Positions 25,833-38,818 are shown, numbered from the stretch's first letter. The stretch: DNA of 64,000 nucleotides from Pyrrhoderma lamaoense (GCA_002794735.1 NBAZ01000002.1:186001-250000); one strand, 5' to 3'. The notes: generated from the sequence alone by a model not told the origin. Program-made: numbers and translations.

Positions 25833-28785
25833 TGAATATCTTCGGTGTGATATGTAGCCTTCCCGCATTTTTCTCCTTTAAATTTCGAATTTCATGTCTT
25901 CATTTTCTCTTGATATGCTACCGTATCATCATGTTTTCTCGCTCTTCGTTCTACGCCTGAGCTTCATCCATTAGTTTATGAGTACTGTAACGCAAACAGG
26001 TGCTTCAAGTAGAGTAACTGTCAAGAACTTTCCTGTACTCAACTTGTAAAAAAAGAGTTATTGGCAATTGTAATTTGAGTTAGTGTCATTTACTACATAC
26101 AAGAACAAGAAGTCAAACATAGCTTTGGCTTTGGAGGGTATATATCTTCATGAGTCTCGTTTCAGGAAAAGGGAGTTGAGAATAAATGCACTGCCAACTT
26201 TTTGGAAAGGACCTGTCTAAAATAGACCAAGGTCCGGCTTCTATCAGTAACCTGTGTCATATTCCTAATAGCCTAACAGTGCTTCAGAAACGTCTTTTAC
26301 AGGAGTTTATAATTTTCTTCTTTAGTTCAACCGTCAATAGAGCTATCTAACAATAACATGAATGCGATATGAGTACCAGTTTCTGCACTATCAATCTATA
26401 TGACGCCATCAAAACAAAAATGTAGTATAATTTGCGGCACGAGCACCAAGAGGCTATCTGGAACACTTATCCATCACAGATGGCTTCTAAGGACTGGTTT
26501 CCCACTTCTGATTCAGCAAAGAGGTGTCGATACTGGGTATGATGAAGATACTCATAACGCAAGACAGCCGAGCTACGACAATACGCGAATAGTCACTTAA
26601 TTGTCTCTTTTATAAACTATCAAATTATTACATAACATGACAGAATGAGATCTCAAAGTAGAATACAACTCGAATAAGTAGTATACTTAAATTTCCATTG
26701 AGAGTGAATCATGCGTTGAAGGCTTAACAAACTCACGTTATCCGTAGTTGGAAGCAATGGCAAGGCTTAGGAAATAATATTAAAAGTCAAAACATAATTA
26801 GTTCTTTCGGAAAGGAAAATATTCACCGAGACTCGGTTCACGTTGGGTCCACGTATTGCCGCCAGCACACTGGGTCAAGATACTCAGATTGCCGAGTTCT
26901 ACACGCATCGAGTTCTAGGTTAGGTTGCATGCGCGATCTTGATCGAAACTAAACAGTATAGCAAAGGGATGCAGCAATAACAGTTTACAGAGAACACAAG
27001 AAGAAAGCGGATTGAAGGGTTAACTTTCTACTTCGTCTGAATCAGACGAGCTTCTGGGATTCTCTCAATTTTACTCGAACCTAGTAATTTTGACCTGCAA
27101 TGACTGGTACTTACCCAATATACCTATCAGCTTACACTCAAGCTATGTTCAAACGAGGATGTTTTATTTCATTATAAGGAGTGGAAGCCAAAACCGAAGA
27201 GAAAATGTTTTCTGTAGCGAGGAATTTGATGGACACTATTTCATGTCTAGTACTAGCCATTGAGACTATTGTGATACTGATGTACTATATCTCTTATATA
27301 AACAATGTCACTGATAGCTAAATGCACTCCAATAATAGATAGCGAAAATTTTATCTTCCACAGGTCAACGACACATAATACACCCCTTTCTCAACTACCC
27401 CTCTCTCATCGAGCGGTTACTTCACGGAAATGTATGAAGTGAAAATTGGATAAGTTTTTTACATTAGCTGTAGACCAGAAATCAACACCGAGAAGTCATT
27501 ACTGATGTTAATAGAAAGGGATATTAATAGAAAAATTTTGAAGAGCCTTGTAGCGATACTGTACTAGTATCTTGTATCTGTCCCTATGTTTCCACGTTGC
27601 ACTGAATTATAACATAGTTAACTCAATCATTATAACAAGTATCTGCGTGACAGGACGATGATGATGATGATGAGAAAGTTCCGGATGCACTGACTCCATC
27701 GATAAGCTCGTTGTATACGAGGATGTCTGACAAACGAGAAGAGAGTCTAGGTACCAACTTAACAACTGGTCTAGAAATTGGATAGAGTCATTCAAGGAAA
27801 TTCTTAAAAGCTGAATCCTATGTCCTATAACTATTAGCATAAATACAACGGTGATTAGAGCCCTGATAGATCAGTACACAGCTAGAGCACGGTAGCTGAT
27901 ATATCCGTCAAAGCTGTTCATAGTTGGTACAGATTGGGTTTCTCATCCAAACCAGCCCTAGTTCTCAAAACAAAACCAATGAATGTATCTCAATCACAGC
28001 CTTGAGATAGTCGGAAGGTTGATTTATCTAGTCGTACCTAGCTAGCGTCCTTATTGCTATGATCCCATAGTTCCTTATATTCACTACCATAGTAGGGAAA
28101 TGAGATCACATATGACAGACTGATGCACAATACGAAGACAATAGAATGTCATGTACAGATTTCGGTTCTAGAGATAACCTAAGATAAAATAGTACAATTT
28201 GATAGTAAAATTAGTATAAACAATATGAAGTACGCTTATCAAGTTCTCGTTACGGGTACTAATGGCAATGACGATCGCAGAAATATATTAGTTGCAAAAT
28301 TCGAATGAAGATCAAAAATACTTGCGTATGAATTACCCTAGTAGAGTAAAACAACGAGCTCCTACGTGTGTACGGATTAAAATGACTTATTTTCCACAGG
28401 CAAGTGATGATCTATGTGTAATTTCTTGATATAAACAGAGTCGAATACCCGAGATCTGTAGACTATTGCACTGCTTCCTAGCCTTGTCACACTTTCTACT
28501 TGCGTATGCATTATAATAAAAATAACGGCGTAGCACGGAGATGATGATTGTACTCGAGCCGCAGCAACGCGTAATTCTTACACACAATTTGTATAGTGCA
28601 TTGGCTTAAGCTTATACTTTATGTATTGTATAAAAACCCGAGAGGGCGGATAAGTGAAAGCCCGTCGCAAGTAAAGACTTAGAATAATCAGGGACTGAGA
28701 GCCTCTACTTCCAGAGTAAATTTGTATGCTTATACACGTACAAAAACTATTATCATACACTCATAAATAGGCCTTCTCAATAAAG
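25833..28785. other. Gene-poor 3-kb region
   Basis: AT-rich sequence with no recognisable gene on either strand. It contains a short (GAT)n tract at about 27657-27674. Spurious frames here encode low-complexity His or hydrophobic strings. Confidence 0.4.
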
Positions 28786-29193
28786 GGTAATATTCTTGTT
28801 GCAAAAGAATTTGTTCGCCAGTATGAGAGCAAGGGAATCATAACTACTTGTGTCAATCCTGGTAATCTATGGACAGAGCTTCAACGACATGTTGACCCTG
28901 TAAGAGATCGCTTACTTGTGAGTCTATTTCAACTATAATCTCTGTATCTTTTTTAGTATACTAATCGGTTTATTCAACTATTTCGCCACGATTTCTAGAG
29001 CTGGTTATTATACCCAGCTCCTTTTGGTGCACTCACTCAACTATATGCGGGTGTCTCACTGGAGGACCAGAGCTTTAATGGAAGGTACTTAATACCATGG
29101 GCCCGAGTAGGCGATACGAGTAAGGGTGCTAAGAAACTAAAACCAGCAGAAGAGCTCTGGCAGTGGCTCGAAGAACAAGTGAAAGACATATGA
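28786..29193 (+). pseudogene. 3' fragment of a short-chain dehydrogenase, copy 2
   Basis: Sequence equivalent to the last two exons of copies 1 and 3 is present: GNILVAKEFVRQYESKGI, CVNPGNLWTELQRH, then after an intron [18 protein letters not shown] and WLEEQVKDI. It begins right after an intron acceptor-like AAAG. Upstream there is no glycine motif, no NNAG and no YxxxK, only AT-rich sequence. Without cofactor-binding and active-site parts it cannot be a working SDR. It looks like a truncated tandem duplicate left about 400 bp upstream of copy 3. Confidence 0.75.
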
Positions 29194-29606
29194 CATGGAA
29201 ATTCAGCATAAACTCTTTGTTTTGGCCTGTGGTTTCGTCCCCCAAACCGCCCGTATCTGTGATTATCCTATTTAGGCTAGTTACTCACTCTTTACATATT
29301 TTATCTGTTGAATGTTATTGTATTGTTCACTCACTATGGATTACTATACCTAGATTAAATAAGCATTACTCATTATTTATGGCGATTGACAAATTGTGCT
29401 GATATTCTGCTTACATACACTTCCAAAAATGGCAGCACTGATCTAAGCCCTAATGAAATCTAATAAATGTGTGATCCGGCATACGTAGTGACCCTTCAAT
29501 AACAGCAATACTTATCACTTTGAACGGGCATATAAGAGCGAGTGAGAGTAAGAGATGCCATTAAACTAACTCAGAACAACTCTTATCCTATCCAACGACT
29601 CCATTA

Positions 29607-30864
29607 ATGGGACAAGCTCTTACGCACCTCTGCATGCTATATGACCAAAGCTTTCCTCCTAAACCAAAATGGGGAATCGAGGACATTCCAGATCTATCTG
29701 GAAAGGTCGCTATCGTAACAGGTGGTAATACTGGTCTTGGATATGAGACTATCAAGGCATTGCTCCTGAAGAACGCTACAGTATATATGGCTTCAAGAAA
29801 TAAATTGAAGGCAGAAGATGCGATCAAACGTTTAAAAGAAGAAACAGGAAAATATGCAAAGTGTCTTGAGCTAGACCTTGCCGATTTGAAGAAAGTGAAG
29901 GAAGCTGCGGAAGATTTTCTGAGGTTTGTTGAGTATCCTATCATATATAAAAAAATAATAAAATATAGGTCTGATAAGTGATGTCAAACAGTCAGGAAAC
30001 ACAGTTACATATCCTATTTAATAGCGGGTACGTCAGAATGGTTAATTTGCTACTAACTGATCACAAAATATTGAGACTTAACAAGGGGTGTCTACGCCCC
30101 GCCATTGAACAGCTGACTGCCGATGGATATGATCTTCAGTTCGGCACAAACGTTATTGGTTTGTCTATAACGTTTGACCTGAGTGCAAGTATTTACACAT
30201 CCCAGGTCATTTTCTCTTCACCAAGCTTCTTCTCCCTACAATGGAGGTAACTGCGTATGATTCTTCTGATAATCATGCTAGAATAATTACAACTGCATCA
30301 TCTGTACATATGTTCTGGGGTCCTGGAATTCGATATGATACCTTGAAGGGAGGTCGTGCACGAGAGAAAATTGGCACTGAAAGTCTTTACGGTCAGAGCA
30401 AATATGTAAGCTTCTACTTATTCATGAGACCCACCACTAAACGTATCTTTATAAAGGGTAATATCATCGTAGCCAGAGAGATAGCCAAGCGGTATGGTGA
30501 CAAGGGTATAGTATCCATCAGCCTTAACCAGGAAATATACGAACGGAGATACAACGTTATGCTCCCCTTTGGGAGGACCGTTTACTTGTACGCTGGGTCA
30601 CTGACCGAATCTTCTTTTGTATTTCCTTGCTTATGTAACTCTCTGCATACTTACCTTACACTATCCTAGGATCTGATATTATATCCAGCACCGCTCGGAG
30701 CACTGACGCAGCTGTATGCTGGTACTTCACCTGAAGCTCGCAATCTCAATGGAGCATATCTCAAGCCGTGGGCCAGAATCGGTGAACCACGACAAGATGT
30801 TAAGGATCCAAAGAGGGCGGAGGAGCTTTGGCAATGGCTTGAGGAACAAGTGAAATGTATCTGA
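29607..30864 (+). CDS. Short-chain dehydrogenase (retinol dehydrogenase-like), copy 3
   Basis: The first exon is intact: KWGIEDIPDLSGKVAIVTGG followed by NTGLGYETIKALL, the cofactor motif. Later exons give [15 protein letters not shown], the active-site YGQSKY and a C-terminus ending WLEEQVKCI. The usual NNAG is NSGG here, a change at a structurally important motif. Two one-base deletions break the frame: CCCC at 30097-30100, and about 30527-30531, where one extra C converts LNQEIYERR into LNPGNIRTE as in the other copies. If those are errors the enzyme is complete at roughly 310 residues. Substrate is unknown. It is same-strand with copies 1 and 2, indicating tandem duplication. Confidence 0.82.
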
Positions 30865-31619
30865 AGATCGGCTATCCAATAATCTACTGTCTGTACTTCC
30901 ATCTTTGGACTTTCAAGATAGTTAATAGATGACAAAATTTCAGCTCAGTTTTACACGTTTATATATAGATTTTTAGGTTAACTTCTGGGCCTGAAGGCAT
31001 ATTTCTGTTTTATTTGAATCTACTTATGTGATTGTTACCCCACTATATGGTTTATTATATGAGATAAAAGACGTAAATTGCTAACTGAGTAAGTCTTGTA
31101 CAAGTTTTGACACATGAACTTAGTTTGTAACGAATAATGAAAGTGATCGATAACTTTCTCACGCTGATACACTGTCAGTTCTTACTTCTGCGCATACAAA
31201 CACTTTAGTACAATATCTTTGTTTCTATTGATACGTACGCTTCACTTTGATAAGATAATTACTAGTCTAAAAGATAAACATATTTTTTAAGTGTTCTAGG
31301 TCTTTACGCGCCGTAAATCATGGCTTGGTGCGTTATCTGTGTATCGTCAGAATACCGAAGATTCTTTTATCTCATTTCTTAATTAGACCTACAGGATCAA
31401 CGGATGAAACTACATGAAAAGATACGTAATGTCGGAAATGGATAATCTAAGCGTGACATTTGCATTACTGTGAAATCTATTTTAAAGACTTACTTAGGCT
31501 AGTCCGAGCTTATCACTTATCCGCCTTATCAACAAGTAATTTCTCCCATGTGTCAGAGTTTCTATAATTCATTTGAAATGGGCGCACCAATCCACCTGTT
31601 CCGTTTTCGTCCCTCCACG
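30865..31619. other. Intergenic, promoter side of the permease gene
   Basis: AT-rich, no gene recognised. Alternative permease starts lie at 31548 and 31578 in the same frame. Confidence 0.35.
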
Positions 31620-33830
31620 ATGGGTCCACACTCATCTTTACGCTCCCGAGTCTCAACATTGTCGAAACGAGAAACATGGGTACTTTCTCCGGAGCCTTCA
31701 ACCTTTGCCCCGAATAGTACTCTAAGCAACAAAGATATGGACCCCGTTCCGGAGCATTTACGTACATGGTCGACGTTGAACTACGTATTATACTGGATTA
31801 GTGATGCGACGAATATCGCGGTTTGGGAGTTGGCATCTTCAATGATAGCCATAGGCTTGTCATGGTACTCTATATAGATCCCTTTTCAGATTTACACGTT
31901 CTTATTTTGGGTTTGACCCACCTCATAGGCGGCAGGCTCTCCCAGCAATCGCGGTTGGTCATGTCATTATAGCAGTGGTAATGGTTTTGAATGGAACTAT
32001 TGGTGCAAGACTTCACATACCTTTCCCAGTTCTTAATCGGTCCTCCTTCGGATTCTGGTTTAGTTACTTCAGTGTTATAAGTCGGGTGATTCTTTCAATG
32101 TTCTGGTTTGGGGTTCAGACATACTCGGGGTCGGAGTGTATCTATCAGGTAGTTCATAACTTCCTCATTTGTCATTAGATATGTCTAAGTTCTCTTTTGT
32201 ACAGATGCTAAAGGCTATCTGGCCTTCTATTGCACATCTCCCAAATCAGCTTCCTGAGGGGGCAAATATCACAACATCCGGGATGCTATGTTACATCATA
32301 TACTGGCTGATACAGCTCCCTTTCATGTTCGTTTCTCCACAAAAGATTCGCTTCCTCTTTATGGCCAAGGGTGTTTTAGTACCTATTGCCTGGATAGCTA
32401 TGCTTATCTGGTCATTTGTAAAGGTTTCATCTAGTGGCTCACTGTTATCCCAGAAAACGGATTAGAGGGATCCACACTGTCATGGGCTTGGCTGAGCGCA
32501 CTTAATAGTGCTCTTGGAATTTATTCAACTCTTGCTGTTAATATTCCAGACTTCACTCGTTATGCTAAGAACGAGAAAGCGTATGCATTCCCTATTTCTT
32601 CCTCATTGTAAACTTATCGAATTTTGTATCACAGACAATATATACAATTGATAGTTATACCAGTTGCATTTACTTTCACTGGTTTCATTGGTATAGCTGT
32701 TACCAACGCTGGGTCCGAGTTATATGGAGAAGTCCTCTGGGACCCTCTAAAGCTCATAGATAGGTGGGATAACCGCGCCGCGGCTTTCTTCGCAGCATTT
32801 TCCTTTTGTCTTGCAACGATAGGAACAAACATCTCCGCAAACTCCCTTTGTGCCGGAAACGATATGACGGCGCTCTGGCCAAAGGTAAAGTAAAAAATAT
32901 TGAAGTATATCCTTTGATATTGACATCTCATAATTGAAACTAGTATATCAATATTCGCCGTGGTCAAGTTATATGTGCATTTATCGGTGGATGGGCGCTT
33001 TGTCCCTGGGAGATTCTTGCTAGGTATTGTATATCAGTAATGAGTCACATAAACATACATATGCATTTTCATCAACATCTCTAATAGTGCCACTGGTTTC
33101 TTATCATTTATGGTAAGATAACAATGCTTCTGAAGTATCTTGTCTGATAGCTAAATATATATGTACAGAACGGATATTCTGTATTTCTCGGGCCGTTTGC
33201 TGGGATTATGGTCACTGACGTAGGTTATAAGCAATACTCTTCCTTGTACTAGGCTGGTTAAGTATTACTCTAGTACTGGCTGGTCCATAAATGTAAAGTT
33301 GACGTGCCATCAATGTATCGTCCGCATGGCCGATACCGTTTCTTCTATGGAGTGGTCAGTCTCAGTTCAGAGAAATCTCGTTTTCGTTCCCATTCTTGAC
33401 AATGTACCTCAGAATTGGCGTGCAGCTCTCTCATTATTAGTATCCGTAACCCCAAATATGCCCGGACTTATCAACTCGATAAACTCTGAAATCAAAATTG
33501 TGGCTCCGTCCATGTTTTTGACTTTGCTTGGATTTTTGGAGTAAGTGGTCCATTTGCTAATCTATCCTATCCTATCCTATCTGTTCGTCTTTATTTCTAT
33601 AATCTACACTTCACCTTTATATTGCGCTATCAGTTTGATCTTGAGTGTCCTTATGGTCTTCACTTTTTTTAGTTCACAACTGCGGCGGTGGTATACTACT
33701 TGACTTCGATTTTATTCCCGGCCCGTGAGACATTCCTCGAAGAAACCATTCTCTGGACGAAACATTTGATTACGACAAGAACATCGAACAGATCACTATA
33801 GATACCGATTTAGAAAAGCGAAGTACTTGA
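31620..33830 (+). CDS. NCS1 family nucleobase (uracil/allantoin-type) permease
   Basis: A plasma-membrane symporter with about 12 helices importing uracil, allantoin, uridine or related compounds. Conserved family segments appear in order: HLRTWSTLNYVLYWISDATN, FWFGVQTYSGSECIYQMLKA, SWAWLSALNSALG with VNIPDFTRYAKNE, GSELYGEVLWDP, and RVTP-type SVTPNMPGLINSIN. About nine exons are separated by short introns. Three one-base deletions are needed to explain the frame: about 32458-32462, about 33499-33505 (restores KIVGSVHVFDFAWIFG) and about 33748-33756 near the C-terminus. The start is uncertain; in-frame ATGs at 31548, 31578 and 31620 are possible, and I chose the last for its context. The exact substrate cannot be assigned from sequence. 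Confidence 0.88.
33561..33582 (+). repeat. TATCC pentanucleotide repeat in a permease intron
   Basis: Four tandem CTATC-type units (TCTATCCTATCCTATCC...) lie inside an intron of the permease gene. Confidence 0.7.
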
Positions 33831-34383
33831 ATAACTAACGGGGTGCTATGTTCCTTTTCTTCTCCCATTGTGATAGATATAAATTGTCTAACCTGACAAA
33901 TAGTGAAACCAATGTATAAAAACCCTATTTAATCATACAAAGTAGATTTTTCGTTTTCATATTAGGCCACATATGATGAGGTGTTTTATCTGTTTTTAGT
34001 TGATTTTTAACTATATCGCAACCCATTGCTAAAACGTGGAATTAGTAGAAGTAAAATGAGAGCAATGTTGTATAGCTGTGTGCTTGTGGAAGTTCCTAGT
34101 ACACATTTTTCCCACAATAATGATTCTAGCGATCATACAACTTCCTTGTTTTAAGTATAAGGCTCTAATCTACAAATATTTAGTGTTTTAAGTGAGCAGG
34201 CCTTTAATTGTCTTTTTAATATAAGAACCCATCTGTTGATACGCATGCCGTCACCCTCGCTTATAATACCTCAGTACGGTGGTTTTTCGCAAGTGTCTTG
34301 CTATATAAGTTACCCCGTCTCATGCCTGCCCTAGTTCAATGACTCCTGAATCGATACATAAACTAACCACCAGAACCACAGCG

Positions 34384-34977
34384 ATGACTCTTAACATTAA
34401 TGCGCCAGAATTCGTACCTCGAAGATATCGTTCACAAGTATCCTCTTCAACATCTAATAGTAGATATCGACCATTACCCTATCCACAAGCACCATCGAAC
34501 GGTGGCACAGGTAGCACATTCTTGTCGCAATGCCTTGCTGATGAACAATTGCGCATCATTGCCAACTTGGGAAACTTAAGTAAGTGCTAGCCTGTATCTT
34601 CTCCTACGATAGAAATCAATAACGTTGATATCCTACACATTTTTATTGATTAACAACTTATTAACAGATGGAGATCATCTGACTCCCGTACCAATGATAA
34701 CCATTACAAAACCCCACGATGGTATTGATAGAGGGTTCAAGGGCGATGGTGGATAACAGAATTGAAAATTCGACAAGCAACACTAGCCACGTTAACTGAG
34801 CGAGCTAATAGACCCGAGGCAAAACGAGAAGAAATTCGAGCCGCCGCCATCGCTCAACAAATGTACAATTTCTTCCTCGAATACGGACGGCTTGAACTTG
34901 GAAGAGATCTTCGTGTGAAGTACATTGCAGATGCCATCACGAAAAGAGAGATATGGAACTATTATTGTTTTGTATGA
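34384..34977 (+). CDS. PAM2-motif protein, unknown function
   Basis: The N-terminus reads MTLNINAPEFVPRRY. This fits the PAM2 consensus (LNxxAxxFxP) that binds the MLLE domain of poly(A)-binding protein, so a role in mRNA metabolism is likely. Exons are 34384-34579 and 34668-34977. One base appears missing at about 34745-34753. With it restored, the frame continues for 73 more residues, including a helical, charged segment (AIAQQMYNFFLEYGRLELGR), to a total of about 168 residues. Without it, the protein ends at GFKGDGG (about 95 residues). A start 15 codons upstream (34339) is also open. I do not recognise the rest. Confidence 0.6.
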
Positions 34978-35203
34978 ATCTCGGTCGAGGATGGCACAGA
35001 GCAACACTCATTTTTTCTAACTAAAGATCCTGATATAGTGATATATCATGATAAACTATATGTTATAAATTAGTGTATAACTTACGTATGTATTAAAATC
35101 AGATTAAAGGATTCTACTAGTTGAGAGCATGCTTCGTGAGTGAGCTTTCCTTATTCGCATCACTGAGACCAGAAATATAGCGAAGAGCACCTGTGTAGCA
35201 GTC

Positions 35204-36460
35204 CTACTTAACAAAGTACGTCCCGAGACTAACTGATTCCAGTTTTGATCCATACAAGCAGCATGCGTGACGGTTTTCCACTGATATGGAGACATTGTGT
35301 ACTAATGCTTTGCGAGTGAATGTCATTTTGACAGCCGATCTACAACCTGGACAAGGTGGCCAAGAGGAGATTAGCTCTCCAAGATTAGAATCAGAAGATG
35401 AACTGCAAAGCGTAAAGACAGAGTCTCCAATAGGACTTTCTTCCATGGCTCGTCCTACCTCCAGTTCTACAGGTGTAAGTGGGACAAAATAAGCTGAGCG
35501 AGAGATGCGTTGCCCAATAGCAGACAAAATAGCTTGACTACGTCGCCATTGCCACGTGCCCGGGCGAGGAGAAGTACCGTCGTCAGAGATAAGCGTGATG
35601 ACAGGGTGAACCGATGGGCGAGTATCGTGATAAGCATCCTTCCAGGCAATAAAACATTCACGATGCATTGGATGCTTGTTAGGTGCATGAATACAAAAGG
35701 CTTCTAATGGGCCCTGAGAGTGAACGTTTGGGGGTTCAGTGGAGGTAGATAGGGGTGGAAGACTGGAGATCGAGTCAGTCATAGAGACTGGAGCATCCGT
35801 TCTACCTCCAGAACAAATTACACATTGCTCCTCATCCTCCGATTCTGTATCGGGTTCTAACCTTGAACCTTTGAGAACTATCTCCCCAAGGTTTGAGATC
35901 TTACTTGCAGCCTTCCTATGTCGAAGCCAGGTTAAACCTGCCACGACTGATGTGCGTTGCGCCTCATGTAAAACTGATAATATAGAACAAATCAAGACTA
36001 TTCTAGACCACTTCACGGGACCGATTGTTTCGGACAGCCTCCGAGGTATTGCAAGTGTTATACTCAACGGATTCAAAATAAAAGGAAATATTGGGCCTGA
36101 CCCCAAAAGCTTTAATAGTAGGACAGACGACTAACAAGAACTCAGGAAAACGGATAATCTGTCTGATTGGACTAATAAGACGCACCGAAACGTCCAAGGC
36201 CCCTACCAATGCCTTTTCAGCTTCATCAAGTTCCTTTACTGGCTTGTAAACCATTTCCAGCACCTGGAAGACAAATTCTCCTGATCATTCCTACTGTCAG
36301 TACTAGATGTTGAATTTGATCGATCATTGACGTCGTGAGCATCTTGAGTACCAAGAGGGAAAAGTATGAGAGATCTACGGAGTTGAGCAGATCCGTCGAG
36401 CCATGAACTCAAAGCAAATGAAAGTACAGAGAGATTTATGGAAGATAAGGTTCCCGACAT
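35204..36460 (-). CDS. RING-like zinc-finger membrane protein
   Basis: Exons 36460-36186 and 36130-35204 encode about 400 residues once one base is added near 36272-36284. The N-terminal half is hydrophobic, with membrane-type stretches SSSVLLLKLLGSGPIFPFIL and WSRIVLICSILSVL. The C-terminal half holds a spaced Cys/His set: CVICSGG, then HAPNKHPMHRECFIAWK, then WPPCPGCRSA. This resembles a RING with a long insertion rich in Ser/Pro. A membrane-bound ubiquitin ligase is the natural guess, but I cannot name the orthologue. Coding-like sequence runs upstream of the chosen ATG for about 40 codons without another ATG, so the true start may be further 5'. It is divergent from NAA30. Confidence 0.65.
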
Positions 36461-36715
36461 CGATGTGATTAATGTCGACGATTTATCGGTGTTCTCGACG
36501 AGGAGACGTAAAAGGGTAATGACATGAACCTGTGATTGCAGCTGAATCCGAGTAACCTCGTGTCCACGCGCGTCACTCTTGCGGCGCTTTTGACACAGTC
36601 ACGTCCCCTCAGTTATAAGCCAGGCCTGGCCTACCATCCACTAACACCCCCGGCTTTGTCTTACGCCACCTTGTCCCTTTATACTCCCATCAAATTACCT
36701 TGCATCATCGGAACA

Positions 36716-37883
36716 ATGTCTGCTGATATTCACTATCGCCAATATCTTGGAGAGTCTGATTTGCCTAGTATCATGTCGCTTGTTCAGAGTGAACTCAGTG
36801 AGCCTTACATTATCTATACTTATCGCTATTTCCTTCAGCAATGGTGCGTGTCATAATACATAGCATATACTTATGACATTAATGTGCTGACATGTATGAC
36901 GTTACCTTCCTAGGCCACACCTCTCTTTCTTGGTGAGTGCCTGCAGAACCCAATCGACGTGAGAAATGAAAACTAACGCCACAATTTGTCTTTCAATAGG
37001 CCTACTCTTCTACTTCTTCAACCTCCGATCCCATTGGAGTTATAGTATGCAAGCAAAGCCTTCACAGAGACTCAGCAAATAGAGGATACATAGCTATGTT
37101 GAGTGTGAACAAGAGTTGGCGGAAGCGTGGTATAGGTAAGCATTTCAAATCACCATGAGACGACGTGCGCAAGCCCGACCGGTTTTGTCAGAACTTGTTA
37201 CCATAACCTAGACGGAAGGCACACCACACGTCAGGTCAAGGTTGCAAATCAGTTGCGTGGAGTATTGAATAATATATATGTCACGCAATACCTCTACTTT
37301 GGTCTTGGTTGAGAACCACCTGCATCTACTCTGTTTATGACTATGCTAGATTGCTTTTGCTCTTCCTGCCTCGTCGTCTCGCTCTGGGGCTCTTCTGCTG
37401 CAGGCTTACTAACTGGGGTTCTGTTTGTATAGCTCGTACTTTAGTGAAACAATCTATAGATGTCATGAAGGAGAATGGTGTTGAAGAGGTGTGTTCGCCT
37501 ATTTTTTTTGCCTCAATGTGTCCTTATCATCTCTAACGATGCTTATAGGTCGTTCTTGAAACTGAATTTGATAATTCTGCAGCCTTGTCCTTGTACGAAT
37601 CACTAGGCTTCATACGTGAGAAACGTCTTTATCGGTTCTACATGAACGGTAAAGACGCCTTTAGACTTATCCTTGCTGTGCCTCCCCTGGCCCAACATAT
37701 TGGCTCCGACTCTGCCTCAAGCTCATATACTGATAGCGAGGGGCAGAAGCTATGGGAAAGGCAAACTCTCGCCTACATGTTGATGTTTGGCCCGGGCTTA
37801 ACCCATATAATACTCGTGTTCTTCCTGACTACATCGCTGGCTATGACGACTCCGACTCTGATGACGACGTTTCAATGCGCTGA
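36716..37883 (+). CDS. NAA30: N-alpha-acetyltransferase, NatC catalytic subunit
   Basis: Naa30/Mak3 acetylates nascent proteins starting Met-Leu, Met-Ile, Met-Phe and similar, as part of the ribosome-bound NatC complex. The protein reads [20 protein letters not shown] and [20 protein letters not shown]. It continues with the acetyl-CoA loop WRKRGIA (R-x-x-G-x-A), [20 protein letters not shown] and [16 protein letters not shown], all diagnostic of the NAA30 branch of GNATs. Exons are 36716-36843, 36914-36932 (19 nt), 37000-37135, 37433-37488 and 37549-37883. The fourth intron is unusually long (297 bp). One base is missing at about 37786-37806; restored, the tail ends in an acidic stretch ([14 protein letters not shown]) at 224 residues. 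Confidence 0.9.
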
Positions 37884-38665
37884 AGCTCGTCTATATACAT
37901 TACCTGTGACTCATGAGTATCCTTTACTCCGCTCAATCTCCATATCCTCTATGTAGGGTTCTATACTCGATTCCATTTTCGATAGTTTCTACTTTTTATC
38001 TTGGGCTTCATTGGGCAATCAACGAATTTAATTTCTAGTCAACTCCCAGTTTTCTTAGCCTTTTGTAACTTGAATTTCCTTTCAGTCACTGTAAATCACC
38101 TTTTAACCTTTGATCTTTTTTTCTGCAATGTAAATTTATACTCACCCTCTGTCTCTATTTTTTGCCTTTTCACCTTCTTACCATATTGCTCGCAATCCCC
38201 ACTCGATGATACCGTACTCCTTTTCTAAATATCTAACGTGCCTGTATCAGATATAATACTGCGCATAGCTTATATTATATATTTTCCATATGATATGTCT
38301 CTTTAAACCTTTGCAGGTTATTTGTATATACAATAGTAAAGGAGGGTGGAGTCACATGATAGGTCACTCACGGCATCTTTTTGTCTTCTGGGATTTGATC
38401 AGGCTTCTCAGATGGCTACTCAGGGAGAGTTTACCTGAAGGGTGCAAATGAATGCACCGAGTACAGGGGAAACTGACATTTAGACGGGACTCCGTTCGTA
38501 ATCGGGCTTCTTAGTATGAAAGCATTGGTACGAGTAATGACTAAGTAGTAAACCAAAAATAACTATTCACAGTAGTATACGGCATATTAGCGTTTGCCAA
38601 TAATGTTATCGAGACGCGAGAAAAGAAAAAACACTGACAACTAGTGGTAAATAGTACACCACAAC
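37884..38665. other. Intergenic, no gene recognised
   Basis: AT- and pyrimidine-rich sequence between NAA30 and the P450 array. Nothing coding was seen. Confidence 0.4.
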
Positions 38666-38673
38666 TATAAATA
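38666..38673 (+). promoter_or_regulatory. TATA box of P450 gene 1
   Basis: TATAAATA lies about 150 bp before the ATG at 38819. Confidence 0.4.
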
Positions 38674-38818
38674 GCTGTAGACCTTTGCTCCAAGGAATGG
38701 TCTCGTGTATCCCCGAAGAATATCTCGAAGAACTCACGCGCTAACTCGCAGATCCTTATCCTTCGTTATATACTGTTTAAAGTCATGCTGAATGAACCGA
38801 CACTTACTCCCGCATACA

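Noticed and set aside
27657..27674. (GAT)n tract as a regulatory or CRISPR-like repeat
   Set aside because: It is only a short trinucleotide microsatellite with no spacers or neighbouring genes.
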